From Leishmania mexicana MHOM/GT/2001/U1103 (Eukaryota; Euglenozoa; Kinetoplastea; Trypanosomatida; Trypanosomatidae), in contig NC_018323.1 in assembly GCF_000234665.1 (NCBI RefSeq), positions 224,573 to 288,572 on the forward strand: DNA of 64,000 nt, in the 5' to 3' direction. The notes beneath the pieces are model-generated. The model did no database searches, was not told the DNA's origin, and was given only the letters and a program-made list of their open reading frames with translations. This document shows positions 20,336-31,615 of the stretch, one piece after another. The number at the start of each line of letters is the position of its first letter. The first letter of the stretch is position 1. The translations under genes and the position numbers were made by a program.

Positions 20336-21132
20336 CCTCTTTGTTTTTTTTCTTTGTGGTTGCTGCGTGCTTTTCTGCTCTCGAACTCCGCCTCTGGTGA
20401 GTACACTGCTACCACCCTACCACGCCCTTTAGTGACGATCCAGCTCCGTCTCTCGCTCGCTGTGGGGCACGGGGGTCACCTCTTTGTGTGCGTGTGTGTG
20501 TTTGTGTGTGTTCTTGGGTAGCTCACCATTCACTTGCAAAAGAGAAGAGTGGCTTCTCTCTCGCGTCCGTCCTCTTGCCGTCTGCCCTCTGCCCTCCTCG
20601 CCCAGTCTCGGTACCTTTCTTTCTGTTCGGGTTTTTTACCTCGTTTGCCTTTGGGTACTGCTAGGTGACATCCCATCTTGTATTGTTCTCATTTTTCTCT
20701 CCCCCACTCTGTGTGTGTGTGTACCGGCGCGTGTGAGCCGCGGTTGGTGCGCAACAGCTCCGCGTCTGCGGCTGCTCCACCGCTCTAACCGCCTCCCCTC
20801 CCCCTCTCTCTCCCTTCTTTTACCTCTCAGAGCATCGCCACAAGTACCTCCGCCTCTCTTCTTGGTCGTTTCTCTACGCCTTCTCAACCTTTTTCGGTAA
20901 CCACGTTGGTGTGCCTTCGCTTGGCTGCGTTCTGCCTTGTTTTCTCGTGGTGGTCCTTGGCAGTGCTGGCACGGACTTCTGCTGTCGTTGTGGTGGTTTT
21001 GTCTCCTCGTCTTTTTTTTCCAGGCACTCTTGTCCGCTCCCCCGTGTTTTGCCATCCTGCTCCCTCTCCCTCTCCCTCTCCCTTTCTCTCTGGCTGTTGA
21101 CAGGTCTGCTCCTCTTCTGTACTTGCCTTGTT

Positions 21133-21156
21133 TGTGTGTGTGTGTGTGTGTGTGTG
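21133..21156. repeat. (TG)n microsatellite
   Basis: A TG run of about 24 nt roughly 170 nt upstream of the kinase start. Confidence 0.85.
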
Positions 21157-21186
21157 CGTGTCTTGTGCGTGTGCCACCGCGATCAC

Positions 21187-21233
21187 CTCTTGTCGTCGTC
21201 TTGCTTTTTTGTGTGTGTGGCTTGTATTCGGAG
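21187..21233 (+). promoter_or_regulatory. Candidate trans-splice acceptor for the CAMKK-like gene
   Basis: A T-rich tract ends in AG at 21232-21233, giving a leader of about 92 nt. A better pyrimidine tract at about 21270-21305 has no AG until 21357-21358, inside the coding region. Use of that site would move the start to an internal ATG near codon 87, so the start is not certain. Confidence 0.3.
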
Positions 21234-21316
21234 TCGGTGAGGGCGAACACGTGCGAGGGTGTGGAGAGGTCTGTCCCCTTTTTTTTCCGTACTCACTCTC
21301 CTCCCCTGTGTGTTTC

Positions 21317-21325
21317 ATGTGGTGA
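21317..21325 (+). promoter_or_regulatory. Two-codon upstream ORF overlapping the kinase start
   Basis: ATG TGG TGA, where the last A of the stop is the first base of the kinase ATG at 21325. Such a stop-start overlap could permit termination-reinitiation or damp translation. It matters only if the mRNA begins upstream of 21317. Confidence 0.45.
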
Positions 21326-24300
21326 TGCTGCCCTCTCGTGCGCCGCCTTGGGGTCCAGGGCCACCTGACCCGGCTCCGTACTCCACGATCGCCACGCACG
21401 ACTGCACAGCCGAGTGTGTCGATGCTCCCCCTTCAGCTAGTGCTTCGCACAATCGGAGCACCTCACCAGGCGGACAGTCTGCCGGGGGTGACACGGCATC
21501 CCCAACGCCCGCTTCCGTGGAGGAGCCAGGGCGAAAGACTCAGCATCGCCGGTGTAGCACTACCCCACCTCTGAAGCCACTCATGAAGGCGGCAATTCTC
21601 GCTCCCGCGCCCGAGAAACCGCGCTGCACGTTGACTGGTGAAGCGATGCAGAGCATTGGCAACCGGTCACATCCTTCCAAGGACGGTGGCGCTGTGACTT
21701 CCGCATACATTAGCGCACCTCGTACAGAGTCCCGAGCACGAGTGGACGATGCGCCGCCGCTGTCGTTGTCCGCTACCGTTTCCTCTGCGCGGCTGCACCT
21801 GGGCATGATACCGCCAGTGGTCAGCAGCAACTTCACCTCTCATCAGGCGATCGCCAGCGCGCCATCAACACCAAGCAATCGTAGAGAGGCACCAAAGATG
21901 CGGCGACGCTCCTATTCAACCTTTATTAGTCGACTGCCTTCCGACACCCGCCTGCGAGCATCGCCGTTGGTGGCCTGTAGTGTGCAGCATCTCGAAAGGC
22001 ATGGGTGCAGTGACGCCCTGTCTCATGCGCCACCCCCGGTCCGCCCCGCGTTGTCGATGACGAACTCCACAGACGTGACGCCCATTGCATCTGACACCGA
22101 CTTTCGCAGGAGCGTCAACGAAGGATGCAGCACCGTCGAGTCTCACTGCACCGCCGCCGTCGCTGCGTCGTGCGTTGTCGTGCATGCAACTTCTGGCACA
22201 TTTCGCGCTCTACCTCACCCTAGCATCGGGCTCAACACCAGTCTCGCAGGCGTCGGCGGAGTGCCGTCATTCAACTCTTCCACTCCGTCCACCAATGCGT
22301 CTGTTCTGAAGGATCGCCACAGTTGCGGTACAGGCACGTGCGGTGTGCCGAGTGAGTCGAGCTCGCTGCCGCCATTCCACACGAGCTCGTTCGACCGTGA
22401 TGGTGTCGGCGTGGAGGACTGCGGCAGCGAAGCGTCAGGCACGGCGGCCACCTCCGCCACGGTTGAGGTCCTTCACAGAGGGGACGCTAACCCCGTGACG
22501 GGAAACCGGTGTAGTCGTCTGCCAAGCGGGAGAAGCATCAGCACCCCTGTCAGTTGTGAAGTCGGCGGTGTCGCACCCGATGCAAGCGGCGCCTCAGCAG
22601 CAAACCGCGCACGCATGGAAGGCGACAGCAGCGCCGCCGGCGGTGCTGAAATCCACGGGGCGGGGTGCTCGTTTGGCTGGCGCATGTTCGCTTCGCTCAC
22701 CTCCCAGCGCGGCGGTGGCGGTGGGGGTGGCGGTGCGCCTGCGCCGTCCCTGGGCATATTCCAAAGCGGTCTCTATCTTTCCATGGACGAGGGCGACGTC
22801 TCACCCGCGTCCGTTCTGGAGGTGCCGATGACGCCGCAGAGCTTCTCGACAATGCTGCTGGCACGGGAGAGCGGCGAGGGGGTGCAGCACCCCGCTCGCG
22901 CCGGCAGCGCCACTTCGGCGGCGACGACGACGACAAACGGTGCACGGTCCTCTTCTCTTGCTGTGCAAGAGGGTAACGACACGATGCTGAGGCAGTCCTC
23001 ACAGCAGGTGCCGATCGTCTCGCAGGGTGTGGAGGACTCCTGGAGCGGAGGCGGGGTCGCCACAAACGGGATTGAGGACTGGTGTGTCGACGGGTGCAGT
23101 CGCGATAGCTGTGAGACACGTACCACAGGCACGCCTCTCACCTCCGGGGTCGGGCCGCCCCTCTGTCTAGTCGCCGGTAGCGGAAGCGCCGGGTGCGTCT
23201 TGGGTGGACGCCACGCGGCCCCACTCAGTAGCCTTCAACTCCTCGGTGGCAGCAGTCAGCAAGAGATGCCCATCAGCACCATCGACACGGATGAGATCCC
23301 TTCCACCCCGACAGACATCAGCGCTTTACCACACCCGCCGCCGCCGCTCTCGGCGCGCCGTCGGCGCCAACGACGACCTTGTCTTCACCGCGACGGCGGC
23401 AACGCGGCCAGCAGCAACTCCCGCGTCGATTTGGAGACAGGGGTGATGGAGACAGACACGCTGGAGCGTGCCCGGGCGGTATCGAAAGACGGCGCGAGGG
23501 CGTACGAAATTGTGAATGAAAAGTACGTCATGTACGACTACGAGCTGGGAAAAGGGTCCTACTCCACAGTGCGGTTGTGCTACAACTTGGCGGATGGCCA
23601 CTTCTACGCGGTGAAGGTTCTCGATCGTGTTCGACTGAAACGTCGCCAGCTCGGCTCCGAGGCCAGCCTGTGCAAGATCAATCAAGAGATCGCGATGATG
23701 AAGCACGTGCAGCACAAGAACATCATCGCGCTCCACGAGGTTATCCGTGACCCCAGCATGCGCTACGTCTACCTTGTGCTGGAGCTGGCGGGGTCCAGGG
23801 AGGTGCTGTCGATGCGGGACAACGGTGACGTGCTACCGCGCGGCGACGACGACGGTGCCGCCACGGCGTACCCTGAGGCCGCCGCGCGTGAGATAGTGAA
23901 GGGGCTACTGCAGGCGCTCATGTACACCCACTACCTGGGAGTTGCGCACCGCGATATCAAGCCGTCTAACGTGCTGCGCACAGCGGACGGCACAGTGAAG
24001 CTGTGCGACTTTGGTGTCTCGGTTCTAGTCGGCGAAGCGCCCATGCAGCTGAGTCGCGAAGGCAGCGTGGCTTTCTTGGCACCGGAGTTGCTCCTGTCGA
24101 GCGAGCTGGACGTGGGGCGATTTTTGACGCCGGCCGCCTCATCTCTGGGTCCAACGCGTAACAGGAGGGTAGCGCACATGTTCGCCGACGACGCGCTGGC
24201 CAGCGCCGCCAGGAAAGCGCGCACGACTGCGACGTCCACCACAACGGCCACAAGTGCAACTCAACTGGCGAGCACCGACGGGTCAGCTTCGCTCAGGGAG

Positions 24301-25884
24301 GAGGGCTCCAGGTGGACCCAGCGCCTCATGCCCTCGTTTGCAGGTGCCGCCTCACAACCGAGCACGCGCCTGGCAGCGCCACGCACCCCGGGGCGAGAGA
24401 CGACGAGCCCTGGTGGCGCCGCGCCGAGTGGCAACCCCCTATATCCGCCATGGATATCTCTGCCGCAGCGTGGTGGTGGTGGTGGTGGCGCCACCCGTGG
24501 AGCCTCCTTTCGCACCCTTTCTCTGTCGTCATGCGGGGCTGCAGCACCCGAGTGTACTGCGACGATCGCGACAGCTGCTGCTGGTCCTTGTGCCGGTGGT
24601 GTCACCACCGCGACACCACCGACGGGCGCGCCTTCGCCCTCCACCCCTGCAGCGCAGCCGCTTGGTTATCTGTCGAAAGCCGCTGGCCATGCACCGGTAG
24701 ACCTGCTAAAGGCGGACGTGTTTGCGTTAGGTGTGACCGTATACACGATGCTCCTCGGCCAGCTGCCTTGGCGTGCATCGGGTGCGGTATCCCAGCGCGC
24801 GGCCATACTCGCCGAGCCCGACCCTTTTCTGCGCCTGTACAAAGCAGCTTACGGCGATGCCTATGTGTGGCCGCCACAAGTGCAGGAGGCGTGTATGCCG
24901 CGCTGTGAAGCGTTCGGCAGCGACGCTATCCCTGCGTCCTCGCATGCTAGCACGTCGGCGAGCGGCAAGGACGGTCGCGGTGGCAGTTACGGAACGGGAA
25001 ACGCCGCGCTAAGCGATGGGCAGCGAGCGATTGCTACTGAGAAGGACGATGTAGTGGCACTGGCACCGGCGACTGCACTCCTCTGCAAGTGGCGGCACTT
25101 GAGCAACACGGGGACGAGATCGGACGAAGGCACATCGGCGCAGGCGAAGTGCACGCCCACGGCGGCGAAGTCGACTGCCGCACCTCAATCTCACCGCAAT
25201 GTCCCCACTCGGAGCGACCGCAACTCGGCCCAGCACGTCTTTGAACGCAGCACCGCCGCTGCTGCGTTGCCGCGTCCCGCGACTCAGCTCTTGGCGAAGA
25301 AAGGGGCCACATCCGAATCTCGCGCCCCAAACGACCTCGCCGAGTCGCTAAGCGATGATGACGACTGGATGAGGGCTGATGAGTCCGACGTCGTAGAAGG
25401 CATGAGAGAGAGCACGGTAGATGTGGGACAGTGGATGCGGGGCTCGTCTAGCGACCTCCTGCGAACTGTCCAATCGAGCGCCGCTACAGATACGAGCAGT
25501 AACGACAGCGAGGCTGACAACGCGTCTGACGACGACAGCAGCAGAACGACTGTACCCTGCAGTGCACCTACATCGGCCACGTCTTCGCTGTCCAGCGACG
25601 ACGACGAGGACATGGAGTCGTGCGAGAGCATCTACGAGCGGCTCTTTGAGGTGGAACAGCCGTGCCGCGCGTACACGGTAGCGGAGCACATGCCTCTGCC
25701 TACAATGCCAGGCACCTCTCGCGAGATCAGCGGCGAAGCCGTCGACTTCGTGCGGGCGTGTCTCTGCCTGAATCCCACCGAACGTCGCACGGTGTTCGAG
25801 CTGGTCCGCCATCCGTGGATTCGCGGCGGCGTTGGAGGCCAACACCCTCGCGGGTCCCCTACGATGTTCGCAGTCAGCGAGTGA
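21325..25884 (+). CDS. CAMKK-like serine/threonine protein kinase with long insertions
   Basis: Encodes 1,519 aa from the ATG at 21325; the open frame upstream begins only at a GTG. Residues 1-735 are Ser/Thr/Ala/Gly-rich and probably disordered. The kinase domain begins near 735: glycine loop GKGSYS (from 742), AVK lysine K764, HRDIKPSN (H875-D877) and DFG (D895), so it should be active. The segment with EIAMMKHVQHKNIIALHEVI, the DFGVS motif and a VAFLAPE activation-loop end resemble CaMKK/LKB1-type upstream kinases of AMPK/SNF1. After APE there is an insertion of roughly 200 residues before the DVFALG helix. A second, of roughly 250 low-complexity, Ser/Asp-rich residues, comes before the last helix (AVDFVRACLCLNPTERRT, RHPWI). 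Substrates are unknown; phosphorylating AMPK/SNF1-like kinases would be the family expectation. The exact start is uncertain because of the splice site and upstream ORF. Confidence 0.9.
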   Translation: MLPSRAPPWGPGPPDPAPYSTIATHDCTAECVDAPPSASASHNRSTSPGGQSAGGDTASPTPASVEEPGRKTQHRRCSTTPPLKPLMKAAILAPAPEKPRCTLTGEAMQSIGNRSHPSKDGGAVTSAYISAPRTESRARVDDAPPLSLSATVSSARLHLGMIPPVVSSNFTSHQAIASAPSTPSNRREAPKMRRRSYSTFISRLPSDTRLRASPLVACSVQHLERHGCSDALSHAPPPVRPALSMTNSTDVTPIASDTDFRRSVNEGCSTVESHCTAAVAASCVVVHATSGTFRALPHPSIGLNTSLAGVGGVPSFNSSTPSTNASVLKDRHSCGTGTCGVPSESSSLPPFHTSSFDRDGVGVEDCGSEASGTAATSATVEVLHRGDANPVTGNRCSRLPSGRSISTPVSCEVGGVAPDASGASAANRARMEGDSSAAGGAEIHGAGCSFGWRMFASLTSQRGGGGGGGGAPAPSLGIFQSGLYLSMDEGDVSPASVLEVPMTPQSFSTMLLARESGEGVQHPARAGSATSAATTTTNGARSSSLAVQEGNDTMLRQSSQQVPIVSQGVEDSWSGGGVATNGIEDWCVDGCSRDSCETRTTGTPLTSGVGPPLCLVAGSGSAGCVLGGRHAAPLSSLQLLGGSSQQEMPISTIDTDEIPSTPTDISALPHPPPPLSARRRRQRRPCLHRDGGNAASSNSRVDLETGVMETDTLERARAVSKDGARAYEIVNEKYVMYDYELGKGSYSTVRLCYNLADGHFYAVKVLDRVRLKRRQLGSEASLCKINQEIAMMKHVQHKNIIALHEVIRDPSMRYVYLVLELAGSREVLSMRDNGDVLPRGDDDGAATAYPEAAAREIVKGLLQALMYTHYLGVAHRDIKPSNVLRTADGTVKLCDFGVSVLVGEAPMQLSREGSVAFLAPELLLSSELDVGRFLTPAASSLGPTRNRRVAHMFADDALASAARKARTTATSTTTATSATQLASTDGSASLREEGSRWTQRLMPSFAGAASQPSTRLAAPRTPGRETTSPGGAAPSGNPLYPPWISLPQRGGGGGGATRGASFRTLSLSSCGAAAPECTATIATAAAGPCAGGVTTATPPTGAPSPSTPAAQPLGYLSKAAGHAPVDLLKADVFALGVTVYTMLLGQLPWRASGAVSQRAAILAEPDPFLRLYKAAYGDAYVWPPQVQEACMPRCEAFGSDAIPASSHASTSASGKDGRGGSYGTGNAALSDGQRAIATEKDDVVALAPATALLCKWRHLSNTGTRSDEGTSAQAKCTPTAAKSTAAPQSHRNVPTRSDRNSAQHVFERSTAAAALPRPATQLLAKKGATSESRAPNDLAESLSDDDDWMRADESDVVEGMRESTVDVGQWMRGSSSDLLRTVQSSAATDTSSNDSEADNASDDDSSRTTVPCSAPTSATSSLSSDDDEDMESCESIYERLFEVEQPCRAYTVAEHMPLPTMPGTSREISGEAVDFVRACLCLNPTERRTVFELVRHPWIRGGVGGQHPRGSPTMFAVSE

Positions 25885-26423
25885 GAACGGCGCCGACCTG
25901 GAATTAGCGGCCGGCTCTTGAATGGATGCAGTGAGCACGAATGAAGAGGCATAGCGTTGCATGAAAGGCAGCGGAGGACCAGGCTACCGGCAGCCTGAGC
26001 TTCCTCGGTCCGCGGCGGCCGTGAGCAGGTGACAGGTCACCTTCTACAATACTGAGGAGGTGACGGCGCCGCTCGTAGAAGACACGGACTGTGGGCCACG
26101 TTGCGTCAGCGGCACCCATTGGGCAGGGCACGGTAATCCTCAGCGACCACTTGGAGTGGCGTACCCTTGACAGCCTCCTATCGCCAACTAAAACCGTCGC
26201 AGTTGCTTGCGCTGCAGAGAACAGTCGCCTTTCCCGTCGTGATTTCCTCCTCGCGCGGCGCTGACGTGACCGCGCTTTCTCCACATTTGCCGGCGTTGTG
26301 ACCCCAGCCGCTGCGCCTCACGAACCACACGACTACCGCTTCCTCGCCGGAGGTATCAGCGGCTCCTGATGTGCATGCGCACACCATCGCCGACGACACG
26401 GACGCGCAACGCCGAAATGAGGC

Positions 26424-26450
26424 ATATATATATATATATATATATATATA
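26424..26450. repeat. (AT)13 microsatellite
   Basis: A 27-nt alternating AT run located 540 nt after the kinase stop codon. It is self-complementary and could form a hairpin in RNA. Confidence 0.9.
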
Positions 26451-28267
26451 GTTTCCTCAGCAGCGTGCAGGGTGACGCGAGCGGTGTGGGCCACGCGCTC
26501 TTGCAATCCCCCTGCACCTGTACGACGGAGGACAATGATTTCATAGTCCCTGCTTCAGCGCGATCACTATCATTCCTCAGCGTCCTCGCGTGCTCACGAG
26601 TCCACGGCACAAGACCGGGAGCATCTCTCCCCCTCCCCCAAGCCATGAACACAAGTGCGACAACGACGCCCCGCACAGCGGAGCAATGGAGGTGCGCCGC
26701 CGTTGGGAGAGGACCTCACAACGCTGGAGGACACGCCCAGCATCGCCGCTGAGGAAGGACGATTTCGATAACCGTGGGGTGCCACGCTGAACAGCTTACA
26801 CCCGAGACATCCCCCCGCAAAATCCTAGCAGCGGCAAGCGGCGCCGGCGGTTTTCCATTCCCTCCTCGCTGCTTTCTCGAGGGGCTCGCGCAGCCCGATC
26901 ACCCCCGCCCACCTCCCCTCCTCTCCCCCAACCAAGCTACGATGCGCCTTGTGACACTGCGTTGCGCTTCTTGTCTGCGTTCGTGTATGCCCGTTTCCAG
27001 GCAGCGACTGTGGCAAAAGCATCTTCGCCGTTCACCATCCCCGCTGCCTCCTTTCTTTTTTTTCCTCTCCCGCATCCGTGCTGTGTGACTTGGTAACACC
27101 CACGCCCCAGGCGCATGCCTGTGTTGAGGCAGTACTGGAAACGGGTACGTTCATGAACGCAGGTTGTGGCCGCGCTGCGGCACGTCTCTCTCTTGCTTCC
27201 TTTTTTTTCTTCGCTCTCCTCTTTTACGTGCGTCTGTCTTTCGGTATTTGTGACCCCATATGTACTGGCTGACGTTTTGTTGTTGTGTAGTGGTGGTGTG
27301 TCCTCCGGTGGCGTGCGCCCGTGACCGTGTTTGACACTCTCCCTCTCCGCGTCTGCCTGCTGCACTGCCCCTACGTCACGTTACGTTTCTGTGTCACACA
27401 GACTCTCCTCGCGTCGCGTTGTGGTCTTCCGTTGTTGTTGTTGTTTCCTTCTTTAGACGCGTATGTGTGTCTATCTGTGTGTGTCGGTGTGCGTCCTCAC
27501 CGACCCACTCCATCTCCGACCCCTATAGAGCTACTCCATACTCTTCCTCACCTCTGGTTGTCCGTGTGTCCTCCTCGTCTCCCCCTTCTTCCCGTGCTGT
27601 GCGATCTGGTTGCCGCTTCTCTGTTAACACACGCGTGTATACATGAATATGTTATACCTCTCTGGGTTGCGTGTTCTGTTTCCATTCTTGCGCCGAGATC
27701 GTGACTGTTGGTGGTGGTGAAGGAAGCGGAAGCGAGAGAGGGGGCGGCACGTGTGCGTGCTTGTGCAAGAGGGGAGGGGGAGGGGTTCTTGTAAAGCAGT
27801 TGTACCGCCAACCCCTCCACATCCCAAAAGGTGCATCGGGCCCGCGAAGAGGAATGCTTCAAAGGCGTCAAGCGAAACGCAACGACTGCTCCTCCTGGGC
27901 TTGATGGCGGCGCTCTCCGGTCTGGGCTGTCTCGCACAATGTGCCTACCCCCAGCCATCTCCCCACTTTCCCTCTCTCGCTCTTTCTTCTTTCGTGTTTA
28001 TCAGGTGCGAGGGAGAAGAGAGGAGAGCAACCACTTGGCGAGCACGTATACAAGGTGCTGGCCACGCACTGCAGCCGATCGGCTCCTCCCTTCTCTGCCA
28101 CCATCGCGTCTTCCACCTCCTCGTTGGCCCACCCCCTTTGTTTTCTTTACCTCTTCCCTCCTCCCTCCCTCCCTCTCCCCTTCACCCTGCTGCTGTGAAA
28201 CACACGCACACACCACATGCACGCGCACAGGATGCATTCGACAACACAGAGCCCGTTCCGCTTGCAT

Positions 28268-28283
28268 TATTATATATATATAG
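28268..28283. repeat. Short TA tract
   Basis: An interrupted TA run of about 16 nt in the long spacer, of the same kind as those after other genes. Confidence 0.7.
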
Positions 28284-30157
28284 TATACGCTCTTTGTCTT
28301 CGTTCTGTGGGGGTTTCATAATTACACGTTCCTCCCCCCACCTCGTGATCTTTCCTTCGTTGTCGCACACCACGCCCTCCCACACCTTCACATCGGCCAC
28401 AGCGACGGTAACGAAGTGGGACGAACGTGCGAAATCGAATTCGCGATACCGTGATACGAGCAAGACACGGGAACAACAAGAAACAAACATACGAAGAGTC
28501 AGAACGCCACACGGCGCACATCTACCACCTCCTTGCCCAGCAAGCGAAGAAAAAACAAAAAAAGCAAGAGCAAGGAACGGGCCGCCGTACTTCATCTCTG
28601 TCTCTTGTGCGCGTGCCGCATTCTCTGGTGCGCAACCGTCTCTCACTTTTCGCTCCCCTGCTCCCTCTCCCTATCTATCTCTCTTGATATCATCCTCCTC
28701 TTTTGTTTTTGTTGATCTCTTCTCCGTGCGCACGTGTGCATCCACGTCTTGTCCATTTTTTTTCTGTTGTATGGATGGTTTCCCTTTTTTTGCCGTAGCT
28801 CGTCGCCTCTCTCTTTTTCTCTCTTTCTCGCCCTGTTCACGTGTGTGTGTGTGCATTCTCTTTCGTTGAGGGCCCTCCTCCTCTTCTTCCCTCTCTCTCG
28901 TCCCCCCCTCCCACACACAAAGAAAACGCCGGCTCCAGCATTGCCAAGTGTCTTTCGGCTTTTTTTTCTCGCTCTCCACCACAGGCGTGTGCGTGTCTGT
29001 CTCTGTGTGTGTGTTTTATTTAAACCCTCGCGGTGCCTCTTCTCTGGTGTGGCGATCGCCGTACATGTTTGCCGCCGCCGCTGCTCTCGCCATTCACACA
29101 CACCCACACACATACATACGAACTTATAGAAATTCGTTCCTGTTGTTTCCTCAAACTTAGTGTCCTTCTCGTTTTTTTCCTCTCTCTTTCTTTTTTACTA
29201 TTGTTTGTTGTTGCATGTGCACGCGCTCGCGTTGTCTCGTGAGCTTTCCGTATTCCTTTCACTTCTCTGCCTCTCTGTGTTGTCGGCGCGTCGTTTGTGA
29301 GTCGACTTGGAGCAGCTGCTGCTTCTACCGCCGCCGCCGCCCCCCCCCCCACCTCTCCCTCTCATCCCGCCGTGTCGGTCCCTCTTGCTGCTGCTGCTGT
29401 TGTTTTCGGCTTCTCCGCTTTCTTGGCCCTTCCCTCATACGCTTCCTTCTTCTTTCTATTGCCCGATCTACTCGACATAGAGCAACGACGGAGCGGTCCA
29501 CCGCAGCTGTTCGACCCTCGTGTGCTTGCGACGCTCTGGCTCCGTCCCCCTGCCCCAACCCCCTCCCTCCTGTCCTCTCTCTTCCCTTGCAGGCTCACGC
29601 GCACACCAGACACACGCTACGCAGACAGACGCTCGTTATTTGCGTGCTGTTTTTCTTTGCGCTTTCCCATTTTTCTTCACCAGTCTCGCCCCTCCGTCTC
29701 TCCTCCGCGGCAGTCGGCAGAGGAGAGGGTCAAGTGAGCGACTGGAAAAGCCCGGGGGGAGGAGGTTCCGGAGACCTGGCAGACACGGCCCACACGAGCG
29801 GCGAACGCACGAGCAGGCATACGACGTCCTGCAGAGAGGAGGTGTCATCAAGGTAAGCGGTGTGTTCGGTTATCGTTGTTCTCTCTTTTTTTTCAGGGGG
29901 TGTGGCGTCCTGCCGTTTCGGTGCTTTTACCGGTGCGGTCTTGTCCATCTCCCTCCCCCCTCCCCCAACTCCTTTTTTTATTCGCCTTTTTTTTTCTGGA
30001 GGACGAGCACAAGACAACACAAAAGGCGATTGCGCTGCTGCGTGTTGAGGGTGTGTCCTGAGGTGCTGAGGCAGACGGCACGCAAGCGGACGAAGAGAAG
30101 ACCGAATCCCACGCCGCGCCTGTACAGGAAAAGAGGAACGCACAGAAGAGAAGAGAG

Positions 30158-30184
30158 CACACACACACACACACACATACACAC
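30158..30184. repeat. (AC)n microsatellite
   Basis: An AC run of about 27 nt with one interruption, upstream of the low-complexity coiled-coil gene. Confidence 0.8.
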
Positions 30185-31615
30185 AAAGTATGGAAGGCAA
30201 CGGACGCAACCAAGAAATCGAACGGGGCGCTCGTACGCAGGGACAACTCTTTCTTCCCTTGACTCTTCTGCACCAGCGCAGCTTTAGCTCGTATTCAAAA
30301 TAACGTTTTTTTTTTGTTTTCAGCGGCGGTTGTTTGTTTGTTTTTCTATCTCTTCTCCGTGTGGCCCTATCCTTTACCGCGAGTTCGGCACAGACCCACG
30401 CGCGCGAACGCATCTGCATCTCTGTAGGGGATTTTTTCACCTTGGTGGCAACACATAAACAAAGCAGTCCTAGCGGACAGTGCCTGTCTCCTTAAGCGTC
30501 ACACCGCTCTCCTCCCCCTCCCTCCCCCCGCCACACACATCACCACCACCACCAGCTCCACGTAGTTGAGAGACATTCTCAGACTTTCGACCTGCGAAGG
30601 TACGAAGACGACGACGAAGGTCGAGCCGATCGAAAGCGCAAAAAAAAAACGTCCAAACGAACGATCGAGACGCCGCCGCCGCTTCACAAATACAGACGAG
30701 AAAAAAAAGTAGGGGCTCGGCGACGTGGACCTGTAAGCCGATCATCCCCTTACGTCTGCCCCCCCCCACCCTCTTCCCCCAATACTTCCCATTTTTGTTT
30801 CGTTGTTGTGAACCTTGTTGCATGTACCCTTCATCGACCTCACACGCCACCACCCCTCCCTCCCTCCCTTTCCCTCGAAACAGAATCCCTTCAGGCTTTT
30901 TTTTGGAGAGTGTTTTCTGTGTCGGTGTGTGCGTGGGTGTATGTGTGTGAGAGAGCTCGCCAGCGGTTGCGCACACCTCTCGTTTCTCCGTGTCTGGTTT
31001 GTGTGCCTCGCTGTATGGGTAGCTTGAGCTTTGGGTACTGCTACTGCGGTCACTCCCACCAGCACTACTACTACTGCTGCTGCTGACACTGCCTACCTAT
31101 CCAGAACCTTTCCTTCTTTGTCTTCTTCCCCCCCCCCGCCCGCCCCAATCGTGCGTGCCTGCTTTGGGTGCATTGCGTGTGCGCTCTCGTCCCCGTCCCC
31201 CTCTTTCGTTCTGTTTGCGGTTGAGAAGTGTACCTCCTCAAATTTCTCCGTCTGCGCGTCTGCATCGACCGATCAACACGCCTCTGCGTCTCTGCTAGAG
31301 CCCCCGTTCTGCTGTGTTGCTGCTGTTGTCCGTCTTTCTCGCCCTCGCTTTCGCTTCGCCCTCTCCACTCTTGCTCTCTGCGTGGGCGGAGGGGGTTGGG
31401 GGCCGTCCGTTCCCTTTTTTGCCCTTCTGCGCGCCTTCGTGCGTTATCTTGTGGTGCGGTGGAGTAAGTGGTTGCGTGAGTGCGCACATATCCGTCGCTG
31501 ATCACGCCTGTGTGTGGGTGCCCGTTCTTCTCTGTTGACGCTGCGGTTCCCGCTGTCGTGAGCCTCCCTCCCCCTCCACCGCCACCACCACTATCCACCC
31601 GTCCCACACGCAGTC

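Larger units (their letters stand above)
16420..21324. other. 4.9 kb spacer with assembly gap
   Basis: No gene is supported. From 16420 to 17300 it is mixed; 17750-19450 is dominated by C/T blocks with CA tracts; an A-rich segment lies at about 19540-19700; T/C blocks resume to 21310. Long open frames here (for example 17892-18887) encode Ser/Phe/Leu/Pro strings produced by polypyrimidine DNA. A short gene could be hidden by the 100-N gap, whose true size is not known. Confidence 0.6.
25885..31615. other. 5.7 kb spacer, no gene seen
   Basis: This is the longest gene-free stretch. From 25885 to 26830 it is GC-rich and not pyrimidine-biased, probably 3' UTR. A TA tract lies at 26424-26450. From 27040 to 31560, T/C-rich blocks alternate with A- or purine-rich segments (28430-28600, 30610-30720). 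Open frames such as 27751-28869 begin at GTG or encode low-complexity strings. It may hold a long 5' leader, several alternative splice acceptors or a non-coding RNA; nothing specific can be named. Confidence 0.6.

Noticed and set aside
27751..28869. 372-codon open frame on the + strand
   Set aside because: It starts at GTG, has spacer-like composition and no recognisable motif.
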